Shown: piece after piece, positions 25,411 through 33,520 of the stretch
How the letters are laid out: each line of letters opens with the position of its first letter
Position numbering within the stretch: position 1 is the stretch's first letter
Origin: Pilimelia terevasa
GTDB taxonomy: Bacteria; Actinomycetota; Actinomycetes; Mycobacteriales; Micromonosporaceae
Direction: 5' to 3'
NCBI RefSeq assembly: GCF_014647915.1
Contig: NZ_BMQC01000011.1
Span: 62,001-126,000 of the forward strand
Length of the DNA: 64,000 nucleotides
Made by a program: the position numbers and the translations under genes
Notes under the pieces: model-generated
Databases searched by the model: none
What the model saw: the letters and a program-made list of their open reading frames with translations, nothing else
Told to the model about the DNA's origin: nothing

Positions 25411-26414
25411 CGGTACTCCCGACCGCGCTCGGCCAGCCGGCTGTGCACGCCCTCATACGGGGTGCCGCCGGGCACGTACCGCTTCGCGATCCCGGCCGCG
25501 ATCGTGTAGTTCGCGTCCACGACGTTGCCGATCGGCGCGGTACCGGCCTGGGACAGCAGCTGGTACGAGTCGAGGGCGTCCATGCCGGTCAGCTCGCCGA
25601 TCCAGCCGACCAGGTCGTGGCAGCCGGACCGGTAGGCGTCCTCCAACGGCCGCGCCACCCCGACCGAGAACAGCTCCGAGTCGGACTCGATCCGCGGCGT
25701 CGCCGTCGCCACCGCCTTGATCACGTCCACGATCAGGACCGTGGTCATCGCCGTCTCGACCGCTACGCCGCAGCACTCCCCCTCCCCCTGCCGGGCGTGC
25801 CCGTCGCCGAGGGCCAGCAGCGCCCCGTCGACGTTGACGGGCAGGTAGAGGGTGTTCCCGGCGCGCACGTGCGGGGTGTCGAGGTTCCCTCCGTGCCGGT
25901 CCGGGACGATCGTCAGACGCGCTTCCCCGGCTGCGGGGGCCACGCCGATGGTGCCGATCATCGGCTCCAGGGGCAGATCCACCACGTGGTCGCTGCGGCG
26001 GGCGGTGAACCGGACGGTCCGCGTCGACCGGTCGATGTCGTAGCGCCAGACCCGCTCCTCGAGCCACGGCTGCAACGTCGCCGTGCTCGGGGTGCCGGTG
26101 AGTGCCCCGAAGCCGGGGAACGTCGCCGAGAACCCGTGGTCGCGGCGTGGGGTGATCGACACGATGTGCACGGCGAGGGTGTCACCCGGCTCGGCGCCCT
26201 CGACGTGGATCGGGCCGGTCACCGGATTCAGGTTCGGGAACCGGCACACCCGCGACGGCAAGTCGTCGACGCTCAGCACGGCGCCGCCGAAGCAGTCCTC
26301 GGTCTGTACCTGCAGCACCTGGCCGGGCCGGACCTTGGCGATCGGGGGCACGCCGCCGAAGGTGTAGGCCAGCCGCTCGGCGGTGGCATCGAGGACGAGC
26401 AGATCATCGGACAT
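25407..26414 (-). CDS. acetamidase/formamidase family amidohydrolase
   Basis: A 335-residue member of the FmdA/AmdA family, which hydrolyses small amides such as formamide or acetamide to ammonia and an acid in the cytoplasm. Family landmarks include VLQVQTEDCFGG near residue 35, the segment FPNLNPVTGPIHVEGAEPGD near 60, DTPHVRAGNTLYLPV near 180 and DGHARQGEGECCGVAVE near 205. The ATG at 26414 follows the permease stop by four bases. With the upstream APC permease it forms a plausible import-and-hydrolysis pair. The substrate is open: a carbamate or an amide from the neighbouring carbamoyl pathway is an attractive but untested idea. Confidence 0.9.
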   Translation of the reverse strand: MSDDLLVLDATAERLAYTFGGVPPIAKVRPGQVLQVQTEDCFGGAVLSVDDLPSRVCRFPNLNPVTGPIHVEGAEPGDTLAVHIVSITPRRDHGFSATFPGFGALTGTPSTATLQPWLEERVWRYDIDRSTRTVRFTARRSDHVVDLPLEPMIGTIGVAPAAGEARLTIVPDRHGGNLDTPHVRAGNTLYLPVNVDGALLALGDGHARQGEGECCGVAVETAMTTVLIVDVIKAVATATPRIESDSELFSVGVARPLEDAYRSGCHDLVGWIGELTGMDALDSYQLLSQAGTAPIGNVVDANYTIAAGIAKRYVPGGTPYEGVHSRLAERGREYR

Positions 26415-26418
26415 CGGG

Positions 26419-27813
26419 TTACGCCTCCTGAAGATGGTGGGGCAGACGGGGACGAAGGCCGGCCGCGTACATGCCGGCCAGGACCAGCACGCCCACCCCG
26501 AGCCAGATCACGCCGACTTGCTGGGCGAGCAGGTTCGCGTTGACCGCGACCGCGATCAACACCGCCGCCCCGGCCAGCGGCAGCAGCAGTTGACGGACGA
26601 ACTTGGGGCGGCGGCCGGCACGGCTGTGGTGCCAGATCACCGACGCGTGCAGGGTGATGAAGGCGATCACCGCGCCGAAGTTCACCAGCGAGGACAGCAG
26701 GGTGATGCCGTCGGCGCGGCCGGCCATCCACACCCCCAAGCCGAGGGAGAGCACGGCGGTGGTGAGGATCGCGTTGATCGGCACCGCCCGCTTCAGCGAC
26801 ACCCGGGCGAGGAACGCGGGTAGCTGCCGGTCGCGGGCCATCGCATACAGCAGCCGCGACGTGGCGGCCTGGGCGACCAGTGAGTTGGCGATCCCCCACG
26901 CCAGGGCGGTGGCGATCGCAGTCAGCGTGGCCAGCCAGCCGCCGCCTGCGACGCGCGCGGCGTCGTAGAACGCCGTCCCGGCCGGGTCGCCGTTGGCGAT
27001 CAGGCCGTCCGGGTCCGGAGCGAGCAGGGCGGCGACCCAGCCCTGTACGACGAACAGCGTCCCGGCCAGCAGCAGCGCGGCGACCATCGCCCGGCCGACC
27101 TGACGGCTGCCATCGCGGGTCTCCTCGGCCAGCATCGAGATCCCGTCGAAGCCCAGGAAGCTCAGCATGGCCACCGACACCGCGGCGAAGATCACCGGCC
27201 AGGCGAACGCGTCCGGGTCGAACAGCGGGCTCCACTCGAAGCCCCGCCCCTTTCCGTCAGCCAGCGCCTTCATCCCGATGGCGAGGAACACGCCCAGCAC
27301 GGCCAGCTCGGCGACCAGGAACACCTTCGTCACCAGGGCGGTCAGCCGGATCCCGAAGCTGTTGACCAGCGTGTTGAGCAGCACGAACCCGACCACCCAC
27401 ACCAGCGTCGGAACCGCCGGGAAGGCCGCGTTCATCGCCACCCCCGCCACGACGTACAGCAGGCACGGGACCAGCAGGTAGTCCAGCAGCACCGCCCACC
27501 CGGCCAGGAACCCGACCGGGGCCGCGATGCCGCGGCCGGCGTAGTTGTAGACGCTGCCCGCCATCGGGTACACGCGCACCATCTGCGCGTAGGAGTTTGC
27601 GGTCAACATCATCGCCACCATGCCGACCAAGTACGCCAGGGCGACCATCCCGGCCGACGCCGAGAAGACCGAGCCGAAGATTCCGAACGGTGCGATCGGC
27701 ACCATGAAGATCAACCCGTAGAACAGCAGATCCCGGGTGGTGAGCGTGCGGCGGAGTTCTTGGCGGTAGCCGAATCGTTCGAGTGAGGGGTCGGTTCTGG
27801 TCACGTGCAACAC
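26419..27813 (-). CDS. APC-superfamily amino acid/amine permease
   Basis: A 464-residue secondary transporter with about twelve hydrophobic helices. The first contains GLIFMVPIAPFGIFG and the conserved glycine-rich VYNYAGRGIAAPVGF lies near residue 90; SFLGFDGISMLAEETRDGSR near residue 220 is the classical APC motif. It should import an amino acid, amine or amide by proton symport. It is the first gene of a three-gene operon with the amidase and GPP34 protein. GTG start at 27813. The divergent regulator at 28017 may control it across the 200-base gap. Confidence 0.9.
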   Translation of the reverse strand: MLHVTRTDPSLERFGYRQELRRTLTTRDLLFYGLIFMVPIAPFGIFGSVFSASAGMVALAYLVGMVAMMLTANSYAQMVRVYPMAGSVYNYAGRGIAAPVGFLAGWAVLLDYLLVPCLLYVVAGVAMNAAFPAVPTLVWVVGFVLLNTLVNSFGIRLTALVTKVFLVAELAVLGVFLAIGMKALADGKGRGFEWSPLFDPDAFAWPVIFAAVSVAMLSFLGFDGISMLAEETRDGSRQVGRAMVAALLLAGTLFVVQGWVAALLAPDPDGLIANGDPAGTAFYDAARVAGGGWLATLTAIATALAWGIANSLVAQAATSRLLYAMARDRQLPAFLARVSLKRAVPINAILTTAVLSLGLGVWMAGRADGITLLSSLVNFGAVIAFITLHASVIWHHSRAGRRPKFVRQLLLPLAGAAVLIAVAVNANLLAQQVGVIWLGVGVLVLAGMYAAGLRPRLPHHLQEA

Positions 27814-28016
27814 TTCCTGCCTCGGAATCGGGGGTGAGGGCCGGTGATCCCGGAGAGCGTTCTACCTACCGGCGGCGTTGTATGGTCATGGACCACGGAG
27901 CGCGGGATCGAGGGGCCGACCTGTCCGCGCGTCGTGACCGTCCAAGCACACTCCCGCCGCCTCGGACGGACAACAACCCGGGGCGAATCAGTACCGAATC
28001 AAACTGCGAAGGGCCC

Positions 28017-29309
28017 ATGACGGCGGACGGCATGCCCGATGCGCTGCGCGAGGCGCGGCGTAGCTCCGGCATCGCGTTTCACCGCTTCGCCAGCCTCGCC
28101 GGATACTCCGAGGGTCACCTGCGCAGTGTCGAGAACGGGCGCCGGGCGGTCACCGAGGACATCGCCACCGCGTACGACCGAGTGCTCCGCACCGGGGGTA
28201 TGTTCGTCGTCCAGCTGCGGACGCTCGGCGGCATCGACGCGGTGTCGTGGGGGCGGGCCAGCACCGAGGCCTTGCTGACGACGATCACGCAAGAAACGGA
28301 CGATGTGAAGCGACGCTCCATCCTGGCGCTGCCCTGCGGGGCCATGGCCGCCACAGCCACCCTATGGGCGGACGCCCTCAGCCCAGCTACGCCCGTCGAG
28401 GGCCACGGCCCCCAGCGCATCGACGTCCGCCTTGTGGATCACATCGATCAGCGGCTCGACCACCTGCGCCACCTCGACGATCAGATAGGCAGCGGGGAAC
28501 TCACGCGGCTTGCCCGGTCCGAGCTAACGCTGATCGCACGCCTGCTCCGCAACGGTCGATTCACCGAACCGGTGGGCCGGCGCCTGTACTCACTGGCCGC
28601 GGAAGCGAGCAGGCAGGCGGCGTGGGGACACTTCGACCAAGACCACAACGTCTCAGCGCAGCGCTACTTCGATCTCGCGCTTCGCGCGTCAGCGGACGCA
28701 GGCGATCCTGCCGCGGGTGCGTACGCCATGTCGTTCATGGCTGTGCAGTGCTACTCGACCGGCCATCCGCGCGACGCCATCGCGCTCCTCGAGGCCGCGC
28801 AAGCAGCCATCTCGCGGACCGGCACGGCGCGCATGAAAGCCATGCTCGCGGCCCGTCATGCTCGCGCGCTGTCGAAGACCGGTGACAAGCAGGCGTACGC
28901 CAGGATGCTGCACAAGGCGCGGGTCGAACTCGAGCGCGGCCCGAGCGAGGACGACCCGCCGACGTTGTACTGGGTCAGCGAGGCCGAGATCGAGATGATC
29001 GCCGGATCGTCCGCGTTGGACCTGGGTGACGCGCGAGAAGCCATTCGTCGGTTCGATGCCGCCATCGCAGCGGACACTGTCAAGGGCGAATACGCGCGCA
29101 GCCAAGCCATCTACTTCGCGAGGGCAGCAAAGGCGCACATTCAGGTCGGTGACCTCGATGGCGCCCTCTCGCGCGCCGAAGACGCCCGCCAGTGTCTCTC
29201 CAGCGTGGACTCAGCTCGTTCGTCAGCAACGCTGGCTCAGCTCCGTGGACTGCTGCGCTCGCACGCCAAGAGCCGAGCGGTCCGAACCTTCCTGCAGCAG
29301 GACGCCTGA
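28017..29309 (+). CDS. XRE regulator with C-terminal TPR-like region
   Basis: A 430-residue regulator. The N-terminal helix-turn-helix (residues 1-70) includes REARRSSGIAFHRFASLAGY and SEGHLRSVENGRRAVTED. About 300 residues of paired helices follow and resemble tetratricopeptide repeats (RYFDLALRASADAGDPAAGA, DAIALLEAAQAAISRTGTAR, EAIRRFDAAIAAD). The ATG at 28017 is preferred over upstream codons, which fall in non-coding sequence. Regulators of this plan often respond to a peptide or small molecule through the repeat domain. It diverges from the permease operon and is a candidate regulator of it. Confidence 0.85.
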   Translation: MTADGMPDALREARRSSGIAFHRFASLAGYSEGHLRSVENGRRAVTEDIATAYDRVLRTGGMFVVQLRTLGGIDAVSWGRASTEALLTTITQETDDVKRRSILALPCGAMAATATLWADALSPATPVEGHGPQRIDVRLVDHIDQRLDHLRHLDDQIGSGELTRLARSELTLIARLLRNGRFTEPVGRRLYSLAAEASRQAAWGHFDQDHNVSAQRYFDLALRASADAGDPAAGAYAMSFMAVQCYSTGHPRDAIALLEAAQAAISRTGTARMKAMLAARHARALSKTGDKQAYARMLHKARVELERGPSEDDPPTLYWVSEAEIEMIAGSSALDLGDAREAIRRFDAAIAADTVKGEYARSQAIYFARAAKAHIQVGDLDGALSRAEDARQCLSSVDSARSSATLAQLRGLLRSHAKSRAVRTFLQQDA

Positions 29310-29315
29310 ATGGCG

Positions 29316-29939
29316 TCAGGTCGCCGGTAGGCCGAACAAGGCCCGTAGGACGCGCGATGTCTCGTCCTCGTCCAGCGCGTGGATGACCGTCATGCCCATC
29401 CGCTGGGCCGGAACGAGATTGGCTTCGGTGTCGTCGGCGAAGACGCACCTATCGGCCGCTACTCCGAGTCTTTCGAGGGTGTACTCGAAGATCGCAGGAT
29501 CGGGCTTACGGATCTTTAGGTCGGTCGACAGAACGAAGTGATCCACGGCGTCGTGCAGGTTATAGGTCAGGTAGGGATCGTGCGGGTCGGTTCCCAGAGA
29601 GTTCGACAACACCGCCGTGCGGATACCTGCCGCCCGCGCCTCACGCAGCACGTTCAGCACTTCATACGCAGGATCGAGCGCGTAGAGCACTCGGCCCATA
29701 AGGTTGGAAGGGTCGACTCCGATCAACGCCCCGAACCCGGCGTTCCAGTCCCGCTGGTCGATCTCTCCCAGCTCGAGTCTCCGGTACAGGTCTTGCCCGC
29801 GGGGATCCGCCCACGCGCGCAGGAAGACGCCTCGTCGGAGCCGCTCTCGGTGCTCGAAGTGGTCAATGACCTCCACCATGTTGCTGGTCATGACGCCCGC
29901 GAAGTCGAGGATCAAGCCGTCATAGCGCTCTGCCACCAC
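29316..29939 (-). CDS. HAD-superfamily hydrolase
   Basis: A 207-residue phosphatase-like HAD protein. Motif I is LILDFAGVM (nucleophile Asp), motif II VLSNSLG, motif III lysine in KIRKPDPAIFEYTL, and motif IV VFADDTEANL; the cap is a small helical insert after motif I. Substrates in this subgroup are small phosphorylated metabolites. The start is uncertain: the GTG at 29939 gives the normal domain edge, while in-frame codons up to 30071 add unlikely residues. It ends seven bases from the convergent regulator gene. Confidence 0.87.
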   Translation of the reverse strand: MVAERYDGLILDFAGVMTSNMVEVIDHFEHRERLRRGVFLRAWADPRGQDLYRRLELGEIDQRDWNAGFGALIGVDPSNLMGRVLYALDPAYEVLNVLREARAAGIRTAVLSNSLGTDPHDPYLTYNLHDAVDHFVLSTDLKIRKPDPAIFEYTLERLGVAADRCVFADDTEANLVPAQRMGMTVIHALDEDETSRVLRALFGLPAT

Positions 29940-30034
29940 GAATGGTGATGCTATCGGACGACCCGATCTTGCCCCCAACGTCGATGGGGCCGGCTCGTTC
30001 GTCCTGCGCTGGAGCTGCGAGAACCTGTCCGCTG

Positions 30035-30070
30035 TGCGTGGGCCGGCCGGGTGTGGCCGGCCCACGCACA
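30035..30070. repeat. perfect 15-bp stem-loop
   Basis: GTGCGTGGGCCGGCC pairs exactly with GGCCGGCCCACGCAC around a six-base loop, in the 330-base gap between the divergent HAD and S9 peptidase genes. It could be a terminator for an unseen small transcript or a protein-binding palindrome. No coding sequence is recognised around it. Confidence 0.6.
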
Positions 30071-30178
30071 TTGTCGGTATGGAGTTCTCAAGTCACGGTG
30101 CCGCTGAGGGCCGGCCTTTGAGCGTTGACCAGGCCGTACGCCCATTCAGCCCGACGGGCGGTAGCGGTGGAACCATCG

Positions 30179-30208
30179 CCATGCGGACAAGGAGCGTTGT
30201 CCGCATGG
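30179..30208. repeat. perfect 12-bp stem-loop upstream of S9 peptidase
   Basis: CCATGCGGACAA pairs exactly with TTGTCCGCATGG around a GGAGCG loop, 63 bases before the start of the S9 peptidase gene. A hairpin in the leader of that gene or an operator is possible. Together with the hairpin at 30035 it makes this gap unusually structured. Confidence 0.55.
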
Positions 30209-30270
30209 CAAGCACCTGGATCGCCGTGGCGCGCGTGCGGCAACGGGCTCGCACGTGATGCGATAGCGGC

Positions 30271-32037
30271 GTGACGCTTCAGCCTGCGCAGCCACTGGAC
30301 GCCCGTGTGGTCGCATCGGATCGGACAACTCTGGATCATCTCGTCCACGCCGGCGGCGGCTTCTATTGGCTGGAAGCCGGCGGCCGATCGGGCGGCGAAG
30401 CTGTCGTGGTGCGCGCGGAGCCTGGCCATGTACCGGCGGTGGTGTCGGTTCCAGGTGTCGAGATTGCCAGCGGGCTGCATTCGTACGGGGGCGGCGCGTA
30501 CGCGATCGCTGGTGATGGGGCGCTGTGGTTCACGACGACGGACAAGGCAGCCCTGTACCGGCGCGGGCACCGCGAGCTGGTCGAGGTAGGCATCGGTGTC
30601 ATCGGCGATCTCGTGGCTGATGGGGATGCCGTTCTCGGAGTGCGTGAGGACGCCGACGGCGACGCCCTCGTCCAAGTCGGGCCCGACGGCCGGACAGTCG
30701 AACTGATGCGCGCCACGGCCCACCTGTCGTCGCCGACCAGGTCGGGTCAGCGCATCGCATGGCTGCAGTGGGACGACGAGCACATGCCCTGGGATCGGTG
30801 CGGGCTCTGGGTCGGGCAGATCGGGCCGGACGGCAACCTCGTTGACGCGCAGCTCGTTGCGGGACTGCCGGAGGAGGCCGCGGCCCAGCCGCGCTGGGCG
30901 CCGGACGGCACGCTGTACTTCGCGTCCGACCGGGCGGGCTGGTGGAACCTGTACCGGTGGGACGGACATCGCGTCGCCCGGCTAACGGACACCGCCGGCG
31001 AGCAGGCCGTGGCGCATTGGGAGCACGGCTACCGGACGTTCGACCTGCTCCCCGACGGCCGGATCGTCGTGATCACCCAGCGCGGCGCAAGCCAGCGGCT
31101 GGAGGTCGTGTCGCCTACCGGCCGGACGGAAGTGGTTCCGCTGCCGTACAGCTCGATCAAGCCTTACCTCGCAGTGGGCGACGGTGCGGTGGGCATCATC
31201 GCCGCGACGCCGGTAACCAGCCCCGCGGCCGTGCTGGTGAACATCGACACCCCCACGACAACGCCACTCAGCACCCCCGCTCACGAGCCACTGGATGGGT
31301 CCGCCCCGGTGCGCAGCGAGCCGCTCGTGGTCGGCGGCATCTGCGCGACGCTCTACCGAGCCGGCCCACGGGACGCGCCGCTGCCCACGATCGTCCGGGC
31401 ACATCCAGGTCCGACCTACAACATGCAGGTCAGGGTCGACGCCCACATTCGGTACTTCACGAGCCACGGCTTCGCCGTGGTCGACGTGGACTACCGTGGC
31501 AGCACCGGCTACGGACGGGCGTTCCGGCAGAGCCTCTACGGGCACTGGGGCTGCTACGACGTCGAAGACTGCACGGCCGTGGCGCGCTGGCTGATCAAGG
31601 AAGGCTACGCGCGCGGCGACGCGACGTTCATCGCCGGAGCGAGCGCTGGGGGCTACACCGCGATGCGCTGCGTGAGCCGCAACGACAGCCCGTTCGCCGG
31701 CGCGGTTGCCTCCAGCGCGATCGCCGACCCGCAGCGGTGGACGACCACGGTCCCACGCTTTCAGCGGGCACACGCGAAGGCCCTGGCCATTGGCGCCGAG
31801 CCCGTGGCCGCGGACACGATCGCGCGTCCTGTGTTGCTGCTGCACGGGACCCGCGATGCTGTCGCTCCGATCGACGACGTCCGGCCGCTGGCGGCGGCGC
31901 TTCGAGGGCGAAGCGGCGAGCACCAGCTCGTGGAGCTCGACGCGGGCCACGGCCTGACGGCGCCGGCCACGCTCGTCACTGCGCTGGAGGCCGAGCACGC
32001 CTTCTACGGTCGCCGGCTCGGCTCGCCCGTGGGCTGA
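30271..32037 (+). CDS. S9 prolyl oligopeptidase-like peptidase
   Basis: A 588-residue serine peptidase. An N-terminal seven-bladed beta-propeller (about residues 20-330; repeats such as AQPRWAPDGTLYFASDRAGW) gates access to a C-terminal alpha/beta-hydrolase domain. The triad is Ser near 458 in GASAGGYTAM, Asp near 529 in HGTRDAVAP, and His near 560 in DAGHGL; the oxyanion segment VDVDYRGSTGYGRAF is also present. No signal peptide, so it is cytoplasmic. The family cleaves short peptides or acylaminoacyl substrates. It is not clearly in an operon. A role in RiPP processing cannot be excluded, though it is 8 kb from the nearest precursor. Confidence 0.9.
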   Translation: MTLQPAQPLDARVVASDRTTLDHLVHAGGGFYWLEAGGRSGGEAVVVRAEPGHVPAVVSVPGVEIASGLHSYGGGAYAIAGDGALWFTTTDKAALYRRGHRELVEVGIGVIGDLVADGDAVLGVREDADGDALVQVGPDGRTVELMRATAHLSSPTRSGQRIAWLQWDDEHMPWDRCGLWVGQIGPDGNLVDAQLVAGLPEEAAAQPRWAPDGTLYFASDRAGWWNLYRWDGHRVARLTDTAGEQAVAHWEHGYRTFDLLPDGRIVVITQRGASQRLEVVSPTGRTEVVPLPYSSIKPYLAVGDGAVGIIAATPVTSPAAVLVNIDTPTTTPLSTPAHEPLDGSAPVRSEPLVVGGICATLYRAGPRDAPLPTIVRAHPGPTYNMQVRVDAHIRYFTSHGFAVVDVDYRGSTGYGRAFRQSLYGHWGCYDVEDCTAVARWLIKEGYARGDATFIAGASAGGYTAMRCVSRNDSPFAGAVASSAIADPQRWTTTVPRFQRAHAKALAIGAEPVAADTIARPVLLLHGTRDAVAPIDDVRPLAAALRGRSGEHQLVELDAGHGLTAPATLVTALEAEHAFYGRRLGSPVG

Positions 32038-32041
32038 GGGT

Positions 32042-33346
32042 CTATCCGGCCAGCCGGAGGGCGCCGGCTGCCGCGGGGGGTGAAAGGCGCTCGGTCGCGT
32101 ACTCCCGGAACTCGCGCACGGCTGCGACGTCGGCATGGTCGGCCAGGCGCGCCAAGACGGCCAGAACACGTTGGGAGCTGCGGAGCGAGGCGATCGCGGC
32201 GGCGTGATCCACGGCGGTACGGCCGACCGCGCACGCCTCCTCGATGTCGCCGGAGGCCGCCAGCGACGTTGCCAGCAGCGCGGTGTCGATCGCCAGGCGC
32301 CGGCGGCGGGTCGGCGCGAGGCTGGCGACGGCCTGCCGTACCTCGGCCTGGGCGGCGCGGTGCTGGCCGAGGTCGACCAGACAGTGCGCCCGCTCATCGG
32401 CGAGGTATGCGCCGTCGAAGTAGCCGATCCACGCCGGTTCGTCTCCGGGGCGGATGGCCTCCAGTTCGCGGTCGGCCACCGCGAGCGCGCGCGTGCTGGC
32501 GGCTTCCTCACCGAGTCGGGCGTGAGCGCGGGCCGTAACCGCGGCGAGCGCGGACCGGATTGCGGGTGTGGAGCAGCTATCCGTTCCTGCAGATGCGGCG
32601 AGGCTCATCCGTAGGGCGGTAGAGGCGTCACCGCAGTGCAGCGCGAGATGGGCGAGGCTGACCCCGATGAGGTAGGCGCCGTAGCGGCGGTCGTCCTGTG
32701 CGGCGACCAGGCCGTTCAGGTAGTGGCGCTGGGCGGTCCCCACGGCGCCGACGTCGACAGCGGCGTAGCCGGCCAGCTCGTACGCGCCGACCACCAGACT
32801 CCGGCCGGTCGACGTGGCTGCGGGCCCGTCGGATGCGGATCGTAGGGCGGTGACCTCGCCGGCGATGAGTGTGTCGATCTGGTCGTGGACGACGCCGGCG
32901 CCGTACCGGTGGTCGGCTTCCCGGAGGCGCTCCAGCTCTCCGGCGGCGCGATCGAGGACCGCCTCGTCCGGGGTCAGCATCGGCGGTCGGCCAGGTGCGT
33001 GGCCCAGGTTGCCCAGCAGCCAGTCCAGCGTCGGGCGGTCTAGCGCCGGCGCCTCGAAGCCGGAGTCGCCGGCGGCCGGCCGCCGCACGCCGTGGAACCG
33101 TGCGGTCTTCCACAGCGCCGCGAGCGCGCCTCCGGCGCCGAGGACGGTGTCGCAGTCGGTGACGAAGCGGTCTGACGGCACTCGCTCGGCAGTTTCACAG
33201 CGTCGAACGGTGTCAGCCGTGTATCTGATCTTGCGACCGAGTTCGGCTTGGGACAGTCCCGCGGCGGTGCGGAGTCGGCGCAGTTCGGCGCCGAAGTAGT
33301 GCAGCGTGGACGCCGATGGAGTCAAGCGACGTGGCTGCTGACCCAT
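32042..33346 (-). CDS. XRE regulator with large C-terminal helical region
   Basis: A 434-residue regulator. The helix-turn-helix lies at about residues 15-80 (FGAELRRLRTAAGLSQAELG, then YTADTVRRCETAERVPSDRF) and ends in the GGALAALWK motif. The remainder is all-helical and TPR-like (SLAHLALHCGDASTALRMSL, AVADRELEAIRPGDEPAWIG). Start: ATG at 33346 with GGGAGG just upstream; the longer open frame begins in non-coding sequence. It ends four bases from the convergent S9 peptidase stop. It is separated from the integrase by a strong terminator, so it is probably chromosomal rather than part of the element, but I cannot exclude the reverse. Confidence 0.83.
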   Translation of the reverse strand: MGQQPRRLTPSASTLHYFGAELRRLRTAAGLSQAELGRKIRYTADTVRRCETAERVPSDRFVTDCDTVLGAGGALAALWKTARFHGVRRPAAGDSGFEAPALDRPTLDWLLGNLGHAPGRPPMLTPDEAVLDRAAGELERLREADHRYGAGVVHDQIDTLIAGEVTALRSASDGPAATSTGRSLVVGAYELAGYAAVDVGAVGTAQRHYLNGLVAAQDDRRYGAYLIGVSLAHLALHCGDASTALRMSLAASAGTDSCSTPAIRSALAAVTARAHARLGEEAASTRALAVADRELEAIRPGDEPAWIGYFDGAYLADERAHCLVDLGQHRAAQAEVRQAVASLAPTRRRRLAIDTALLATSLAASGDIEEACAVGRTAVDHAAAIASLRSSQRVLAVLARLADHADVAAVREFREYATERLSPPAAAGALRLAG

Positions 33347-33479
33347 CGCGCCTCCCGCCGCTGTTCCCTGGCCGGGTCTGCCCGGCATCTGAGGACGGTA
33401 CGCGTGGCTAGCGTCGCGCGGGGGTCGCCAGGCCGGGGAGACCTTGAGCAGCCGGCGCAGCGGCCTGAACGCCACCGAC

Positions 33480-33511
33480 GGGGCGTCCGACCACGCGGTC
33501 GGACGCGCCCC
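33480..33511. terminator. strong stem-loop after the integrase gene
   Basis: GGGGCGTCCGACC pairs with GGTCGGACGCGCCCC (two unpaired bases) around an ACGC loop, ten bases past the integrase stop on the minus strand. It ends the leftward arm of the element and is close to where its attachment site should be. Confidence 0.7.
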
Positions 33512-33520
33512 TCGACGGTG

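Noticed and set aside
30982-32511. 509-residue antisense frame across the S9 peptidase and the XRE regulator
   Set aside because: Composition is typical of an antisense shadow, and it covers two genes with intact catalytic or DNA-binding motifs on their proper strands.
33347-33520. tRNA gene or att core next to the integrase
   Set aside because: I could find no cloverleaf or CCA-proximal T-loop sequence here; the strong hairpin at 33480 is a terminator-like inverted repeat. The att site probably needs the other element end to be recognised.
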